Part shown: piece after piece, positions 1 through 14,879 of the stretch
How the letters are laid out: every line of letters begins with the position of its first letter
Position numbering within the stretch: the stretch's first letter is position 1
DNA from: Cymbidium sinense
Taxonomy: Eukaryota; Streptophyta; Magnoliopsida; Asparagales; Orchidaceae
Assembly: GCA_021442155.1 (NCBI GenBank)
Contig: CM038228.1
Coordinates: 14,177,179-14,241,178, forward strand
Reading direction: 5' to 3'
DNA length: 64,000 nt
Position numbers and translations under genes: made by a program
Notes under the pieces: model-generated
What the model saw: the letters and a program-made list of their open reading frames with translations, nothing else
The model's database searches: none
What the model was told of the DNA's origin: nothing

Positions 1-1557
1 AAAGCTAATGATTTTATCCTAGTATCATGATGAACATTTCATGTGCAGTGCTATAATGCTACAAAGATTAAGCCCACTTGATATGGTCTTTTTATGGTCA
101 GTAAGTACATAAAAGTTATTTTTACTAGCTGACATATCTTAATGGTCAATAACTCAAGCTATAAATTAATGATTGTTACTTAAAAAAAATATTTTACATT
201 ATATTTTTTGAATCATGCCCTATATGAAAAGGTGCATATTATATACCACTTTTGTACCCCAATTAACATACTCAAATAAATAGTTTATAATCATTCACAC
301 ATATATAATGTTTATTATAAAATGATGTTTGTATAAGTTATTTGTGGCACATACTTGTTAGATATAATTTCTCAATTTGGTCCTAGAATGGATCTAAACA
401 TAATGTATAAACCTTTCTTTGCTTAAATATAATGGTCTCACTGCATTCTCCCATTGAGTCATTGCTCTCCTAATTTTATAGCATAAATTATGCTAGGTTT
501 TTTGCCCTCTTTGCTTTAATGCCCATGCATTGAGGTTGTATCATTATAAATCAACTTTCTCTAGTGATTGAAATCCTCGAAGGAGTTTCTCGTATTACAT
601 ATCTAAAGGAAATGTTCTCTAAACTTAAGGTAGGTTTTTTCCTTTACTTAATCCAAGGATTGATTTAGTCAAGATAAATATTTTGTTTCAAGATAGTATT
701 TGTGCAATATCCTTAGTGAAGTTAACTTCCTTATTTGGAATGTTGTTTCATTCTTGATTAGGTCAATTATACATGTGTTGACCTTATGGAATGATCTGAC
801 TGATCCCTTAGATTAGGTTTATATCTTTCTTAATCAAGATAGATGTATAATTTCATGACACTTGTATAGTGATTTTTGGAATGAAAAATCCCTCATTGTC
901 ATCCACACTTTACTTCATTGCCTGGCAAACATTCTTTTATTTGATCCATTGCCATACATACAACTTAAGATTTGAATCCTTTATGGAGTTGGAAATTCAA
1001 TGTTACTATCCACTTATGGCTTATCCTCTTTATAGATGCCCTAAGTTTATGCATTCAAGAGACTTGGAGTAGCATATTAGTGTGATCTTTAAAACAAACC
1101 TTGATCTTTGAGATCTAGGTGAATATTAAGGTTTAAATTCATTAATAAAATTTTTTTTGAAAGATTACAATACAAAACAACTTCACTAATTTTTTGTACA
1201 TATTAATCACACATATTTATGTAATATCATTTAAGTTTATGTTATTGTATATTATTGATATATCATCATGAAATCTAATCAACTATGTGTGAATCTCGAG
1301 ACAAATTGAGCATCTTGATTAGATGAATCTATCAACACAATAAGTGATTTAATATGAATCCAAATGAGCTTAAATCAAGCCTTTAAACTATAATTAATAG
1401 CTTTGAAGTATTAGTTAAAGTATCAGATAATCATCTGATATGTCATGCTTATAGTTAAATCAAGCATCATGATGAGAGGAATCCAATAAGCCTAAAATCA
1501 CTTAAATCTAAGATCATTAAGGCATTTAAATGATAGAAGAACGATTTATGATTTAGG
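1..1557. other. AT-rich sequence without a recognisable gene
   Basis: No reading frame of credible length or composition is seen on either strand. The stretch from about 1,265 to 1,440 resembles 61,185-61,330: both contain 'gatgaatctatcaa' followed by 'atgagcttaaatcaa' at similar spacing, so it is a piece of a dispersed repeat. The rest is featureless AT-rich DNA that ends where repeat R1 begins. Confidence 0.6.
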
Positions 1558-4500
1558 TGTGGAGAAAATGTATGACACCACATAGAGTTTTAAGAAATTC
1601 TTATTTAGATGATCAAATGCATCATTAAGAAATAAACATATTATCTCAAAAGATAAACATGTCTCCCTTTAATTGATTTGATCATTAAATAAAAGACTCC
1701 TAAGGCTAATGGTCTTTCATTACTAGATATTTTTCTCCTGAACTACATGGAAGGTAAAATAGGGTTTAATTTAAACTATGTTTATGGTTCCCTATTGAGG
1801 AAAGCCTCTATAGTTAATTACATATTAAGGGGTTTCTTAAGAATACTCGATTAAAGAAATAAGTTATTATTCCTAAAGCTTTCTAAGGTGTTTTCATAGA
1901 ATCAATTTTTGGAATTTTCAATTGGGAGCGATTCAAAGTGGAGAGAGTTATTTTAGAATCTAAATAAGATAAAGTAGAAAATTCCTATTGATACTGGGAT
2001 GTGAAGTAGACATTCCAACTATCCTATAATTGGGATTTAAATTTTGAAATTTAATTTAAATTTTGAGTTGACATTTTCTTAGAAGTTTAAGACTTAGATT
2101 CTAGCAGTACAAGACTATAGAAATGCCTAGAGTTGAAGACTTGTTCCTAAATAGGATGCTTCAAAAAGCAAGTCTATAGGTGCTTCTGACACATGCCAAA
2201 TGCTTGACCTAATTCCATTTTTGGGAATTATCGGCCACTCCTCTCACTTGAGGGAATTAACCTATCACTAACTCTTCTGGACTCACAACCTGCCTGGAGA
2301 GGGCTGGCAGTTAACACCACCTAAGCACATTTTAAATTCATGATTCCAAGTCTTATGAATACAAGATGGCTAGGTTGTTATATATTTGAGAAAGGAATCT
2401 ATGAACCTAGACTCACTCCTTAATCCCTAAGATAATATGGGGGTATGAAATGCATCTAACTAATGCACATTTTCAGATTTTTATAAATTTTGACTTGATA
2501 ATCATTTTAGGCCATGGGTATGCAAGTTATGCCTACATGGTATGTAATTAGAAAGAAAGTCGTGGGCCAAATCAATAAATAGAATGCAGGCTTCCCCAAG
2601 AAGGCAGTCATCCTCACAGGTCAGATGACCTTTATGTGCAATGGGAGAAGTTTACCAATTCAAGGAATGGAGCATTATGATTGCATGATTTTCAAGAGCT
2701 AATTAGTTTCTAATTAATTTTAAATTATTTCCTATGGCTTTATTTATATTCAATTTTGAATTACATTTATTTTTATTTTTGAATTGATTAAATTTAATTA
2801 GGTAGAAATTTTAATTTTTCCCTATGAGCTTATGTCTAGACATTCATTACAAAAAGAAACCTAGAAAAGTAGGTTGTTTTTATTGCACACCCAAAATAAA
2901 TCAAGCCATTTTAAATTTATAAAAATAGACCAATGCGGCTGGGCACCATTGTACACCTAGGAAGAAAGGAAAATAGTCAGCCAAGCTATGCCCTTATACA
3001 GCTTAAAACTACAAGTCTAGATTTATGGGTCTTCTCTCCAGGATCATCTCTTTCTTTAGGGACCTTCATTGGGCATCATAGGGGACCTTTGCACCATCTC
3101 TTGGTAGGGTCAACCTGGTAATCCTAAACCCCATAGATCTTAACCTAATTCTAAGCTCAAATTTATAATTTTAAAATCAAAATAAATCCTAAGCCCTATA
3201 AAACAAATGTCAACAAATACAAATAGCATACAACAGTTATATTTTTCAAACATGTGGGCTCAACATTAGTTGCTTGTCATGCCCACCTATCCTATGGACT
3301 ATGTTAAGAGATTTTTCAGCACCTACAAGCAAACAATAATTCTATAATTTTTTTATTTATGAGACCTTTAACTCTATAAGACAATGTTAGTTCTCGAAAT
3401 AACATTCTACCAACATTGCAAATCAATCCTAGCCATCCAGTCTAAAATAGTACACCACAAAATAATAAAAATAATTATTATCACATAATCACAAGAAATC
3501 ATAGAAAATCATAGAAGAACGTCTAATTCTAGGATCCATGACCTATAATTTTAATGTGTGAAGAAAAGGGTTTGTGTAGCAAGACATTACTAAGCTTTAT
3601 GATTTAATTTTATTTAGTTTTGAATGTTGGTTTAGTTACCTTTGGATGATTTCAATTCAAGTTATTTAATAATTTATATTCATTTTAGGTACATTTTATT
3701 ATGCTTAAATTTTAAATTAGGTTTTCAAGAGTAAAGAATAAAATAGGTTTCATTATAAATGAAACCTATTCCATTCAATACCCTAAATTTTAATAGGATG
3801 ATATTTTTATTCTAAGGTAAAGATTCATCCTAAAGATCTAACTAAAATTCTAAGTATTTTGATTTGAACTTGAATTTAGAGGGTTTGACTTAATTTAGTT
3901 TATTTCATTTTATTTCTTCTATTGGGTATTTTATGATTTTGGTTTGGATTAAGTTATTTTATTTCTTATTATAATTTAATTTAATTTAATTTTTTCCATT
4001 AAGTTAATCCATTTATCATTATAATTTGAGTTTCTTTTAATTTCTTTGGTTTAAGGTTGTGATATTGATATTTATCATTTATTCCTTTAGTTTGACATAT
4101 TTACTTAATTGATTTTAAAGACTTTTATTTGTATTGAATTCATCTTTGATTAATATTTATGCTTGTTCATTGACTTTACTATATTTGATTTAGAGTAAAA
4201 CTTAAATGTAGGTATTTTCTCTATTCAAGTTAAGTTAATGTGAAACTTTTAAAGTTATTTTCATTGTTTATTTTCATTAATGTTCATTAACCTAAATAAT
4301 GTTATATTTGATTTATTGTGTTTAAGATTATTCAATTTATTACATTCCATTTTAATAGCTCATTTATATTAATGATTCTTTTATTATAGAATAGTTCTAA
4401 GTTATTATGTTTGATACTTCCAAATTGTACATTATGAAAGGATACCATTTAGCTTAATATTTTACAACAAAAAATGATCTTTATGTCCTTTGAAAAGAAC

Positions 4501-7500
4501 ATTTATCTTGATGTAGATTTATTCAATGACTTGATTGATTAAAATATGCTTTATTACTTTGTCATTTTAAAATTTTAATTCATTCTAGTTTATAGTTCTA
4601 ATTACACTTAACCTTTTTTATGTTCACATTTCTTTTTCTTATGTTTACATACTAATCTTTTTATGTTCACATTCATACCATTCTATTTCCTTATGCAAAT
4701 GGTATTAATATATTAATGTATTGATATTTTACATATTTCAGAAATCAATGATTTTTTTATATTTATCTTATGAAATCATTATGATTTAAAGATTAATCAT
4801 AATGAAATATGATTTAAGTTTCATATTTCCTTTAGTTATGATTGTTAACTTAGAGTTATTTGAATTCTATTATTTTTAGTTGACTTATGTATTTTATTTA
4901 AGTGTTTTGATATTAACTATAGTGTTTTAAATTTGTATTATGAATTTTATTATTTCTATAAATTTTTTGATTTAATATTTTCTTCTAAATTGACCTAGAG
5001 GCTTGGAAATTCAAGTACTCCTAGTCCAGAGGTCAAATGTATCTAAACTTTTTATGGAAAGTAGGGTTCTTTGCCTATTTAGTTTTCCTTAAAGTTTCAC
5101 TTTGATCATATATGTGATTAAGATGTAATTAAGATTTTAATTATTTCATTATAACCTATATTAAGCTTAATTTAATGAAAATTATTCAAAGATTTTATTT
5201 TTCCTTGAAACCCTTGCAAAATATACATCTAAAGAGGGTTTATTCATAATTTTATTTAAGTTCAAGTTGATTAATTGAATTAATTAATTTAATTAAGCCA
5301 ATTTTATGAATTATTATGTTCCCATGAGTTTTAATAGTTTATTTATGATCATTAGAGTATATTAAGATATTTTAAATCATTTATATTAATTTTTATCATT
5401 TATTTCATTTATTAATAATTAATTTCACAAAAATTAAGGTTTAGGGTTTAAAATTGTCAATATTAAGATTCATTGATCAATAAATTATGAAAAATTTACA
5501 TGATGTGTGTATTAACATCAATTTTAATCTCCCAAAGTTTCATTTGGATTGGATCATTAATTTAAGAGTAATTAAGGTTTGAAGGTTTACATTCAAACCT
5601 AAATTAAAGTAAAAAATACCCGAAAATAATTTGGGATTTTAATTTTAATGGATTTCTTTCATCAAGATGAATCCATAGAGCCCAAGTTTATAATTTTTGG
5701 ATTTATTTTTATTTTTTCTAAATTTTTAAAGTTTTTGTGATTTTTAATTATTTTTTAATTAATGAAATAGAGCATTTACCCATTTTATAACGGCAGGTCA
5801 ACATTGCATCATCGTGGCGCTGCCGCTACATGGCAAGGTGTGATTTGGCCACATAGATTTTGCATGGTATCTATGTCAAAAGAAATGCCACTCGGGATGA
5901 TCTATGGCCATCCGATTGAAGATTGAACAGTTCCGATTCGATCCGCGGTTCCCTTTATCGGATTTAATCAAAGATTTGACTAGATCTTGACCGTCTGTCT
6001 TTTAAAATGAACGGATAGTGGAGATTATGTCTCCTATGCCGACGAAGGTCAAGAGCTATCCATCATTTTCACATGATTTCTGGCCATCCGACTATTGAAA
6101 TCACATAAATTTGATTGCAAATCCGCCAGTGATTAAAGGGATCTAAGCGGTTTGATCTCACTTGAGATCAAACTTTCTTCAAAAAATACCAAAGCTAAAA
6201 GCTTAGTGGAGGTCATTAATGGCATACCTCGGTCCTGGTGATCTCCAGTGGGGGTCAACTCCAATAGCTATGGAATGATATAGTGCTCGTGTGCCAAAGG
6301 AATTGGATTGCCTCCCATTGGATTGCTCTCTAAACCAACCTCGATTTAAATTCTGGTGGTGTTGGTCATTTTCCAGCCTCTCGATGGCTAGGAAAGTGGG
6401 GGAAGTTCATTTCAACTTCGTTTGAGGTCGAGAAGGTGATGGGAAGGTTATTTGCACTTGGGAATTGTTCTATGTGTGTATCTTTCTTTGGTCGTGAGAT
6501 CTTAATATATATTTCTCCCTCTCTTGGTCGACTGAGCTAACCATAATATTTGGGAGTTAGCTGCCATGCCTAGGATGAGAGGTGGAGAGGGAATTGAGTT
6601 ATGCAAATGGTATTTGGTTTGTCATCCATTTGACTAGTCATGCCATCCATTGATTTGGATTTATGCAAAAGGTGCTTAAGTGACTTGATTAAGGCTGAGA
6701 ATCATCATTAATGAAGTCTAGGAATGTTTTATTAACATCCTAGGTGGATTGGTTAAGGATGGGATTTTAATTAACTTAACTATTCCTTACATTAGTGTAA
6801 TTTAGGTCTTCCCAATTAATTGATCAGCCTTGGTTTAATGTTTAAATGTGCTTTTCATCATTAATGCACCTTTGGATAAAAGGGTATCAAGGATTTTAAG
6901 ATTTATAGAGCATTTGATCTAAGTTTAGTCCATTTAATGTCATTGTATTCGAATTGGTTTTAATTAAGTCAAGTAGTTTATTTAGCGTCTTAATTATGAT
7001 GTGTTTAATTTCTCATTAGGTTAATCCAAGAAATTTGGAATGCATTGGATTAAACGATTCCAATTTTATTTCATTTTGAACCCATTTGACCCAAGTTGGG
7101 TTTAATGGGTTAAGTTTGGGTTCATTTGGGTCAAATGACTCAAATTAGCCAAATTGAATTCAATGATGGATTGAATTATGTTTAATAATTATATTCAAAT
7201 GATTTTAAACAATTAATTTTAGTTTATGTGAGTTTGATTTGAGTTTAAACCCAATAAAGAACCATTTAGTCTTATTTAGATTAAATAGCTTAATTAGTCT
7301 AATCAAGGCCACATTGAACTTATATTCTTTCAAATTCATATTTAAGTTTGTTCATATTATCATTCCAACCATTTGGAAGGATTTTATTTAGTCAAATTTG
7401 GTAGGTTGATTTTTGACTAGATGGTACCCACATAAGTCAAACCCATGTAAAATGGTTGGCAAACCTTTAACTTTTGAATTGGATTTGGATCCATTTAATT

Positions 7501-7830
7501 TTATGTCTTGATTTTATGTTTCTGATTTCTTTTAATTTGGATTTATTTTGGGTTTAATTTTAATTTCTTTATGTGATAATAAGCTTAATTGAGGTAACTA
7601 GGTTTAGTTCCCTAATTACACTAACCTTAGCTTAATTAATTATGTATGTTTAGGTTGATTTGGATTAGATCTAACTAAACCCATTAAGTTAGATTAATCC
7701 AAGGAAAGTGTACTAGATCACAAAATGTAATGACATAAGTACTTAGTTAAAAGGATTTTAATTTAGGATTAGGTGTCCTAATATTCACCTTTGGAAGAAG
7801 TGTTAACCTCATCCAAAAATGAGGTCAACT
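1558..7830 (+). mobile_element. Repeat R, copy R1 (long LTR-like element)
   Basis: A non-coding copy of the R family. It begins TGTGGAG, with the family motif 'gacaccacatag' at about 1,573, and ends at a small hairpin in 'cctcatccaaaaatgagg' just before 7,830. Blocks shared with R2-R6 occur in the same order: the start block (1,570-1,900), a block around 2,200-2,430, 'gggccaaatcaataa' near 2,565, the GC-containing block near 2,930-3,000, a block at 3,400-3,540, a GC-richer block at 5,790-6,470, and a TTGAC-rich tract (its complement, 'gggtcaaatg') at 6,980-7,500. No protein-coding frame was found. The shared order and the TG start support a mobile-element copy; the LTR identity is inferred. 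Confidence 0.7.
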
Positions 7831-8077
7831 TTATAAAATAAATGTGAAGTGTTTAATATAATGTTTTGAGATTTTTGCCAAACTTACTAAGATGCCACTC
7901 TTATAACTCAATAAATAGAATCCCATTCTCTCTATAGAAGATGGAGAAAAGAGCTAAACCTAAGAGCGTGAAGCCCACCACCACCAGGTAGTCATCACTG
8001 GCTATCACCAACACTCATCGTCAACCACCATCAATGGTTATTATAGCTCATATACAACCTTATCACTTATTGTGTTT
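7831..8077. other. Spacer between R1 and R2
   Basis: About 250 bases separate the 3' ends of two R copies lying tail to tail. The spacer holds 'caataaatagaatcccat' near 7,910, which could pass for a TATA region, then a C/A-rich stretch with 'ccaccaccacc'. No reading frame or known element is recognised. It may be old target DNA or element-internal sequence. Confidence 0.45.
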
Positions 8078-8083
8078 TGTTGA

Positions 8084-8102
8084 CCTCACTTTTGGAGTGA
8101 GG
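8084..8102 (-). repeat. Terminal hairpin of R2
   Basis: CCTCACT (8,084-8,090) pairs perfectly with AGTGAGG (8,096-8,102) around a 5-base loop, within 10 bases of the R2 end. The matching hairpin at the end of R5 is at 43,446-43,464, with the same stem and a different loop. Shorter versions close the ends of R1 and R4. Confidence 0.75.
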
Positions 8103-8399
8103 ATTAACCTTTATCATCTTAGACTTAGGAACCATCTAGGCACTTAAATTTTCTTAGTGATAAGACACTTCTAGTGACTAATGGAACACTAAACCCAAGC
8201 TTAGAGACTTAGGAGGCATACCCTAAGCCCAGGATATGCCTTAGGATAAATAACTATAACTTAAACTAAGACCCAAGCTTATTCACTCATCCAAACCTAA
8301 ACTCATATGAATGAGACATGACCAACCTCAAGCTTACTCAACTAATCTCACTTGAATTTGTTTTCTAAACCAAGCTCCAAGCCAAATTAACTTAGGCCA

Positions 8400-9600
8400 C
8401 CTAAGTTAACCCCATCATGATCCTATGATCCAACCCAAACACATTCAAGAAAACTAAATCTAACTTGATTTTATTAATCACTCCAACCATTTAACAGATT
8501 ATTTTAAATTCCTCAAACACTTGCAATCAATCAAATAAAATCAAATCAAATGAATTTGATCAACTTGTTAGCCCATTTGACCCAAAAAGTTAAAATGAGT
8601 TAAAATCAAATCAAGCCTAAATCAGTTATAATCAAGGTCACCAATCAACTCTAAATCTATCATTGAACCCCTCTCAACACCTAATTAACATCAACTCAAT
8701 CCAATTCAACCCAATTGATTCACTTGACCCAATGTGACCAAAATGACTAATTTGATTCAAAATTCAATCCAATCCAAATTGGATTAAATCAACTCATCCA
8801 ATCCTTTCCATAATAATTATTAATCATCCTTGATTACCCAATTGCAATTAATTAGGCCAAACCAAACTAATTTGATCACTAAGACAAATTAATTACAATC
8901 AATGACTCTCATCAACCATAAATTGAGTATTGAACATGGCTCAAGCACCATTTTGAACCTAACCAAGCCAATTTTGTCTCTTGACCCAAGTTGACTCAAT
9001 TTGACCTAAAGGATTAAATTGAGTCAAATCAAATCCTAAGCCAAATTGATTAAAATCAATACTTCTAACCAATCATAAATTGATTATTAAACATGAACCA
9101 ACCTTCAATTGAACCTAATTTGACTAAATCAATCTAATTGACCCACTTAGCCCAAATTATCCTAAAGGGTCCAATTGAACCAAATCATTCTCTAATCCAA
9201 ATCAATTCAAACCAACACTACAATCATTCTCAAATGATCAATTGATTTTAAACCTAACCCATGCCCAAGCCAATTTGTCCAATTTGATTAAAGTGATCAA
9301 CATAACACATTTGGCCTAAATTACCCAAATGAACCAAATCCAAATCCACTTCAAATTGAATCAAACTAATTGCACCAATGGATTCCAAATGACCAATTGA
9401 GCACACCCAAACTCTTGGTTTGACCCAATTTAACCAATTAATCAACTTAACCTAATTAAATTCAAATTGACCCATATGGGTCAAATTGAGCCAAACCCAA
9501 TCATACTTGGCATGACTCATACTTAGGTCACCATGGGCTTGCCCAAGTGGACCCAACCCATGGTTAACCCGATTTGGGTCAAACCCATTGAACCAATCCC
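8400..9600 (-). repeat. TTGACC-rich low-complexity tract in R2
   Basis: Short degenerate words such as 'caatttgaccc' and 'ccaattgaccca' recur many times. The plus strand is G-poor and A/C-rich. Many words contain TTGAC[C/T], the core of the plant W-box bound by WRKY factors. The tract has no reading frame. Equivalent tracts lie in R3, R4 and R5 and a shorter one in R1. Confidence 0.7.
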
Positions 9601-12129
9601 CCCTAAATGGGAAAATCCTCATTTTGGTGGGTTCTCCCACTCTCCACCCCATGGCAGCCACCTTTGGCTCTTCTTGGACAAGAGGACCACTGACCTAACC
9701 TAACTAAGGCTATTGGGCTTAGCCTTTGGCAATGAGAGGGTGAGTTCACCCATGACACTCCATTGGTCCACCTACGGAAGGTTGTACACCACATGCTAGC
9801 CCATGTCAAGCACCTCCACCTTAACAGTCCCCTGGCACTTCCGGCCACCTACCCCGGTTGGATGGCTGCTAAAGGTTGAACCATCCTTAGCCATTGGTTC
9901 AACTGGGGAGATGGGTATAGTCCTTCCCAAGGATTCAAACTTCACATACACCTTCCTCAGAGTATTCTGCACAGTCCGAGATCTTCCCCAGAACTCCTCG
10001 TGCACTCCACCGCTGGGGAGACCAACCCCTAAAAATTGAGCCTCATCCATCCAATCTCACAAAACTCCATAAAACCCAAATTAACTCTTCACACACCTTC
10101 CCCTCACTCCAGCGAGTGAAAATGAATCATTTATAGAGCGATCTAGTCATTGAAAGGCGATCTTAAAATAACTCCGATGAGTTTCATGGTGGTGTTTGGT
10201 CCACAGAGCGAACGATGAGGAGGCAACTCGTGACCTTCTCAATAGGGCTTCTTCTCTTCAACATGAAGCTACCTAAGTTAACAGACCACCAGTCTCTAGT
10301 TCTAGTGAGGTAAAATCGCAACCATAGATTTCCCCCCTAGGTGTTGGTCTTTTTCAATGTGGAATGTAATTTCACACGATTTCCACCATAGGATCCCTCT
10401 AGATTTTATAGCTGATTATTTTTTAGTATATTTTGCCGAATGAACTCCGGTGAGCTCAAATTGAGTGGCAATAAGTGAACGGTGTCCACCTTCCGGTGCT
10501 CGGGGGATGATGGATCATCGACCATTCATTCTACATGATTAGAACCGACAGTCGTGATTAATTGTGATATAATTTTTTATTTAGTTCTTTTGAAACCATT
10601 GGATTAATCTCAGTCGTCCGATTTGAGATCAAACTATCAGGATGAAACCGCGTCCACTGTCATTGAGTCAACTATCATGTCGGACATTTTAAATAGTCAA
10701 TACCATGGCGCCATGTGAAAGCGTTGTCGCATCAACGCGTCACATGGTGCCGATGGTTTAAGTGATTAATTAGACTTTAAAAATATAATTAAATAGTCAG
10801 AACTTTCAAAAAATTATAACAAATTATAGAAAAATTCAAAAATACAAATAAACCTATTTTGGAAAGGTTAAACATATGAGAATTTAATAAAAATAAAAGT
10901 TATAATGTTTGATCAGTGAATAGTGCTTAATTAGGATTTTAAATTTTAGTTAATTATCTTAATTAAGACTTAATTGCTTGGCTAATTAATTTCAAATTTG
11001 GTGGAATAGTTCTATGGGATGTCAACCTCTTATAATTTTTTTGAAATTATTGGCCATGTAATTTAAAGAGTGTGGAATTTTTGATCCTAATTATCCTTAT
11101 TAATCAATTTAATATTCATTAAAATTATTAAATAATGAAAATTAAAGAATTAATGAAAATTAATCATTGTGAATAGTGAGAATAGAGAGGGAAAATAATT
11201 AGGATCTCTTTCTTAATTACTTTCCTAAATACATTTTCATAAGAGGTTAATTAACATGTGTAGTAATTAGGGATTAATTAAGAAATTTAATGATGAAATA
11301 AAAATCAAGTTGCTAATGGTTATGTCAGATAATTCAAATATAATTTATTTTTTTCTTTATGTGTTTATAGCATAAAGCCATTAAGGAATTTATGGTTAAC
11401 CTATTGGTGTGGGAAAACCATAAGAGTACTTAACTTAAATTCTTTCCTTCTTTAATCTAAGTAATTCTTAAGCATGAGCCTAATTGCATTAGGTCCCTTT
11501 AGGTGCATTGTAAATTTTAATTTCTCATAAGCATATCATTGGAGGCTCATGATTAAGTAGTTAATTAAGTTAAAGAAGCTTAGGAAAGGGTAACCAAATT
11601 GGTTGCTTAATGACTTGAACTAAATCAATCCATAAAACTTATTTATCACTTTCCTTAAATAGATTAAGTCACTAATGTGGGATGGGGCAAACACAAAGTG
11701 TCATTTCTCCTCTTTAGGTTTTGATAATTCAAACATCAAAAATCAAAATTCATAAAGACTTTGGTTAATCTTAAAGAAGTTTATTTGACTTGATCATCCT
11801 TAGGAATTAATGTGATTGAATGTATTATATGACAATGTTTAGTCATTCTTTTCAATCATTATAAATTTGCATGCCATTTGGTGTTATACATTCATGTTTT
11901 CAAAACAAAAAATAAAGAAATATGGATATATTTATGTTGATGTGTTGGATAAATATTTTATAGTGTGGTTATTATCACTAATAAATCTCAAATTACTTTC
12001 AAAGTTATAAATTAATGATGAGAATCCAAGTTAATGTTGCTTGTCAATACTCAATATAATTTACATTTAAATATGGTAAAGCATTATTTTATTTTCATAA
12101 TTCATGTGTATGCTTACATATGTTTGAAG

Positions 12130-12480
12130 ATTAGCAAGTATATAGTCTAGATATCCCGGGAACACGAGATTTTAAATAGCCTCAAGGAGGACTTAGATAA
12201 TCTCAATTTCCTAGTTTAACAACATCATACTTGCCTAATTTTATTCATATGTGTACATGTGCTAGAATTTGGGATAGAAATTTGCTTTGAATGAATAAAT
12301 GATTTGTTATAATATAATTTTAGCATGGTTTTCATTACTATTTTTGTGTATATGTTTACATATATTTAAATTAGCAAGTATATAGTCTGGACATCTCAAG
12401 AACACAAGGCTTTAAGTAGCCCTAAGGAGGTCTCAGATAATCTCACTTCTAGTTTAATAATGGCATGTACTTGCCTAAAT
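12130..12480 (-). repeat. 240-bp subrepeat pair in R2
   Basis: Two copies, about 235 bases apart, share 'gcaagtatatagtct', a short block beginning 'gacatc' or 'gatatc', then 'taaatagcctcaaggagg' or its variant 'taagtagccctaaggagg', then 'cttgcctaa'. Each R copy that spans this region carries two or three such units. Confidence 0.7.
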
Positions 12481-14879
12481 CTTTAATACATGTGTATATA
12501 TGCCTAACTAAAGGATGAAATCTTTCTTTTCTACCAAAATACATGCATTAAAAATCATCAAGTGTGCAAAAAATATAAAGTATATTATATGTATAAATAA
12601 ATATATTAAATTAAATATCATGAGTAATAAAATTAAAGAGATGTGTATGTTATTGATGATGAAATGTTATCCATGTGATAGTGATTCAATTTTATTAATC
12701 TTGAGATATCTTTCATGTTTGAATGAGAATCTTTAAGATTAGCCCAAACTTAGGTTTAATAAAAATATTTAATAAGTCATTCATTAAAGAAACCAAAATC
12801 ATAACAACATACCTTTAGAAAATAACTTAGGATAGGGATGAAAGAGGTCAAACCTTTTTCCTCTCTTTATAACAATTAGTTATTAAGTAGGCATCAAATG
12901 AAACCAAGAAAATACAAATTAAATTTAACTAATCCTTTTAATAATTTTAAGTGAAATCTCTTAATATCTAACTTAAATAAATCTAAACTTTAGATAATCA
13001 TACTTCCAAATCCTAATTAAGATATACAAACACTAAACCTTAGCACACACATTAGATTATTAAGTCACCAAATCTAACTCTAGCTAGTGTATGTTGTGGT
13101 GTTATGTTTTGTTTTAAGATGTGATGTTTTAGAATGGATGTTTGGATTATGAGTATATTGAATGTTAGGTCATTAATAGCCTAATGATATTATCTATATG
13201 GGATTATTTTAAAGGGGCTGCTAAAATAATAAATAAATATAAATATTTTTTCTTGCAGTGCTTATGCCCTAAGCATAATCTAATTAGGACAGTTGGACTT
13301 GCTTACCCATGTGTAGGTTGCTAAGTCCAAACATATAAAATATAACTACTTAGCTTGTATATTTGTTTAGCTAACATCTATTTTGCAGGTATAATTAGAT
13401 TTCATTTTCATAAATATATAATTTTTTAAATAGGATTAGGATTAGTGCTATCAAGTTTAGGATGAATAGTGGCTAGAAGGCAAAGACCTGGGAGGCCCTA
13501 TGTAGCCTAGAGCAAAACCAATCCAAAGGAAAAGAAGAAAAGAAAGAAAGACAAGAAATTGAAGACCCCCCAATGCATCTATTTCATTATAATTGTATTA
13601 TTTTTTTGTACTCTGGGTTGTATAAGAGTAGTGCTCGGCTACCCAATATCTTTTTTTTTTCTACGGTGATACCCGGCCACATCAACCTTTTATTCTTTTA
13701 CAAAATTTAAATATTTAATTATTATGTTTAGTTTGTGCAATAGAAATTACATATTTTTCATAGGTTTCTTAAAGTGTGATGTTTTAATGTGTGGCTTAGA
13801 TGTGGTAGGCTTTTTAGGATAAAATTAATTTTTTTTATCTCATTAATAACTCATAACTAAATTTTAATACACCTCACAACCTCACCTTAAAGCATAAGTT
13901 CATGATCAAGATAAATAAAAAATTTAGCAACCTGAATGTTGTATGTTCTCATATCAAGCAAATCATCTTGTTTTACTTTTGAATATGGATGCTCTCCATT
14001 CTTTCATGATAAGGGATATGCTTGATTGTTGAGGGCAATCCCTTATAATGGAGAACACCTCCTCCCGTTGATTTAGCCCACAACCTTATTTCATCATGCA
14101 TATAAGCATAATTGTCTCAAGCCTTAGTCCAAAATGAATGTGTCAAAAATAGTGAAAAAGAATGTAATTTTTGCATTAGTTTAAGTCATTTATGATAGTC
14201 ATGATCTAGTCTCTTAGGAGTGAGTTTAAGATTCTAGCTTTCTTCCTAATTAAATAACAACCTAATTATCTTGCATATAAATAAGACCGGCTTACATAAT
14301 TTTAAAGCATATAAGGTGTTAGCTAATATCCACTCTAGACAATTGTAAGCCAAAAGAGTCAAGATGGGTCAATCATCTCTAGTGAAGATAAACCATTATG
14401 TCCCACCTTTCCGAATAGACATAGGTCATTATTTTATCTTATGCTAAAGCATTCTAGATTTAGGTGCTAAGGCTACTTTTTTTTGGCTACGAGTATAAGT
14501 CCTCACATCTTAAGCATTTTCATAATCTTGTGTTAATGGATTATAAACCCTAGCATTTAAATAAATATTCCAACTTAAACAAAATAAATTCTCTCTTTCA
14601 AATATGTAAAGCCTCACTATAAGGTAAACTTGAGTACTCATTAAGTCTCCTAGTATTTTGAGTGTTAACCTCATTTTTGGAATGAGCTCTCAACCCCTCC
14701 ATCTTAGACATGATTTCTCTTAGACTTTAAGAATTTCTTAGTCTTAAGACACATCTAGTGATTAGGTGGACACTTAACCTAGCCTTAGAGACTTAGAAGG
14801 TTTAGCCATAGGAATAGGTTATGCCTTAAGGGTGTTAGAAAAATTTGTTTACCCTATAGCTTGAACCAACTCCTCACTT

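Larger units (their letters stand above)
8078..14662 (-). mobile_element. Repeat R, copy R2, larger part (split by R3)
   Basis: A minus-strand R copy. On the plus strand it starts TGTTGACC, the complement of the family 3' end, and carries the terminal hairpin at 8,084-8,102. It then shows the TTGAC-rich tract, a GC-richer block (9,600-10,760), the 'gtgggaaaaccataag' block (about 11,410), two copies of a 240-bp subrepeat (12,130-12,480), the 'gttgtataagagtag' block (about 13,617) and 'agcccacaac' (about 14,075). It stops at 14,662 inside the block ending 'ctagtattttgag'. The missing portion continues at 22,241, after R3. The short overlapping reading frames at 9,600-10,050 have no family resemblance. 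Confidence 0.72.

Noticed and set aside
9600..10050. Several overlapping frames of 60-85 codons on both strands
   Set aside because: They sit in the GC-richer block of R2. The equivalent positions in R1, R3 and R4 do not keep a frame, and no domain is recognisable.
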